Positions 33,001-33,639 of a stretch of DNA of 33,639 bases are shown piece by piece. The position numbers and the translations under genes were made by a program. Under the pieces are notes generated by a model, which was given only the letters and a program-made list of their open reading frames with translations, made no database searches and was not told the DNA's origin. Each line of letters opens with the position of its first letter. Position 1 is the stretch's first letter. This DNA is from Pseudomonadota bacterium (lineage in GTDB: Bacteria; Pseudomonadota; Gammaproteobacteria; Burkholderiales; JABEVD01): positions 1 through 33,639 of the forward strand of contig JAJZRS010000027.1 of assembly GCA_021802545.1 (NCBI GenBank), in the 5' to 3' direction.

Positions 33001-33017
33001 CGCACCCTGCTGGTGCG
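33001..33017. promoter_or_regulatory. NtrC-type enhancer site upstream of nasT
   Basis: CGCACCCTGCTGGTGCG has the core GCACC-N5-GGTGC with 6 bp arms. It is about 110-126 bp upstream of the predicted start. A half-site GCGCACC at 32970-32976 lies nearer the promoter. Confidence 0.82.
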
Positions 33018-33110
33018 GCATTGCAGAAAATTCGAAGGGATGAAATGATGGGGAAACGCGACGAGAATGCGGACGGCGCCCTTTGGCGCGCCCTTGCAGA
33101 TGCAATCGGA

Positions 33111-33410
33111 TTAGCCGGTGCTCCAGGCGCGCGGGCGCTTCATGCCCGCGATTTTGCAGGCCTGTTTGACGTAGCCGTAGGGGAAGAGTTCGAACAGTCT
33201 ATTCCGGTGCTGGCCCAGATGCTTCATCACGAAACGCGCATCCGGCGCGACCTGATGCTCTGCATAAAATTCCCGCATGAAGCGAATCGCAGCCCAGTGC
33301 TCTTCCGTCAGTTCAATGCCTTCCTGACGCGCAAATTCGGCCGCCAGCTCTTCGCTCCATTCACGCGGATCAACGAGGTATCCTTCTTCATCCGTCATCG
33401 GTGCAGTCAT
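33111..33410 (-). CDS. DsrC/TusE-family protein without the C-terminal cysteine
   Basis: 99 residues from MTAPMTDEEGYLVDP; AGGA lies 7 nt before this ATG, and upstream ATGs are less well placed. The family pattern is clear: YLVDPREWSEELAAEFARQEGIELTEEHW and the C-terminal arm YVKQACKIAGMKRPRAWSTG. C85 corresponds to the inner cysteine of the DsrC arm, but the penultimate cysteine that forms the trisulfide in DsrC is absent, so sulfur-carrier chemistry as in DsrC or TusE is doubtful. It may be a regulatory DsrC-like protein. It is separated from nasT by 240 bp and is not obviously co-regulated. Confidence 0.88.
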   Translation of the reverse strand: MTAPMTDEEGYLVDPREWSEELAAEFARQEGIELTEEHWAAIRFMREFYAEHQVAPDARFVMKHLGQHRNRLFELFPYGYVKQACKIAGMKRPRAWSTG

Positions 33411-33512
33411 GATCATGTCCTGTAATATCATGAGTTGATATATGCGTTAGTGATGCTATTCCTGCGCGCCAATCATGTCAACATGAAGATGCATTCTCTC
33501 TGCATTTTCAAT

Positions 33513-33639
33513 TCAGAAATAGGTCGTCACAGCGGCGTCCAGGGCATCCCTCATGTCTGGGTCGTCGGTGATGGGGCGCACCAAGGCCACGCGGCAGGCG
33601 CTCTTCGGATCCACCCCCTTGGCGATCAGGCTCCCCGCA
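33513..33639 (-). CDS. CbbQ/NirQ/NorQ-type AAA+ ATPase, C-terminus (partial)
   Basis: The last 41 codons of a gene entering from the right edge: AGSLIAKGVDPKSACRVAL followed by VRPITDDPDMRDALDAAVTTYF and TGA. The pattern G-x-L-I-A-x-G-x-x-P-x-x-A-C-x-x-A-L-x-x-P-x-T-D-D-x-D-M resembles the C-terminus of MoxR-type CbbQ/NirQ/NorQ chaperones, which activate Rubisco or nitric oxide reductase. The ATPase motifs are outside the window, so the exact subfamily is uncertain. Stop at 33513-33515. Confidence 0.7.
   Translation of the reverse strand, partial: AGSLIAKGVDPKSACRVALVRPITDDPDMRDALDAAVTTYF

Noticed and set aside
33046-33110. GC-rich inverted repeat after the DsrC-family gene as a terminator
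   Set aside because: Short interrupted stem (GGCGC/GCGCC) and no T-run; not strong enough to list.

Overview
This window is a nitrogen-acquisition region from a Gram-negative proteobacterium. The nif gene content, cysteine-motif NifA, Nas/Nrt nitrate operon and a CbbQ-like fragment best fit a betaproteobacterium, possibly a chemolithoautotrophic Gallionellales/Nitrosomonadales relative. That taxonomic guess is inference from protein style only. GC is moderately high, and nearly all genes sit in compact operons with ATGA-type overlaps.

Layout, left to right. (1) Positions 1-127 look like the end of an IS1182-type insertion sequence that has cut the 3' end of a cache-domain sensory gene (73-1275). 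(2) Positions 1405-6181, minus strand, carry nifH-nifD-nifK followed by two [2Fe-2S] ferredoxins. A perfect hairpin lies between nifH and nifD, and an intrinsic terminator follows nifK. (3) Positions 6182-6522 hold back-to-back sigma-54 promoters around one NifA box. They drive nifHDK leftward and an accessory operon rightward (6523-10932): a receiver-like protein lacking its phosphoacceptor, a NifO/ArsC-like protein, a SagB-type oxidoreductase, a rhodanese-ankyrin fusion, an FmdB zinc ribbon and unknowns. One PGDYG-type gene is inserted in antisense. (4) Positions 10939-19523, minus strand, form a long nifB-led operon: nifB, 4Fe-4S ferredoxin, an IscA-like carrier, a TPR-like protein, an LRV Fe-S repeat protein, two NifZ proteins, a DUF3024-like protein, nifS, nifT, a DUF6129-like protein, a lysine-less DegT-fold protein, a [2Fe-2S] ferredoxin, a SIR2-like protein without its catalytic residues, and two small unknowns. 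Its promoter has a sigma-54 site and two NifA boxes next to the end of nifA (19677-21275). (5) A DUF4197-like secreted protein (21439-22194) separates nif from nitrate assimilation. (6) Positions 22201-30693, minus strand, encode nrtA-nrtB-nrtD-nirB-nirD-nasA, which import nitrate and reduce it to ammonium. (7) Positions 30914-32870 encode an outer-membrane porin and, upstream, a NasT-like ANTAR antiterminator. (8) The right edge has a DsrC-family protein and the C-terminus of a CbbQ/NirQ/NorQ-type ATPase.

The most notable result is a complete two-layer control circuit for nitrate use. Both the nasT gene and the nrtA operon have near-consensus sigma-54 promoters with NtrC-type palindromes about 100-125 bp upstream of the predicted start. 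Both the porin and nrtA are preceded by tandem ANTAR-type hairpins with A-x-x-G hexaloops, the second overlapping an intrinsic terminator. The porin therefore appears to belong to the same antitermination regulon as the nitrate transporter. A second theme is that four proteins here have the fold of a known enzyme or switch but lack its catalytic or phosphorylation residue: the nif receiver, DegT, SIR2-like and NasT proteins.

Missing from the window: nifE, nifN, stand-alone nifX, nifV, nifL, draT/draG and nasS. They must be elsewhere if the pathways are complete.
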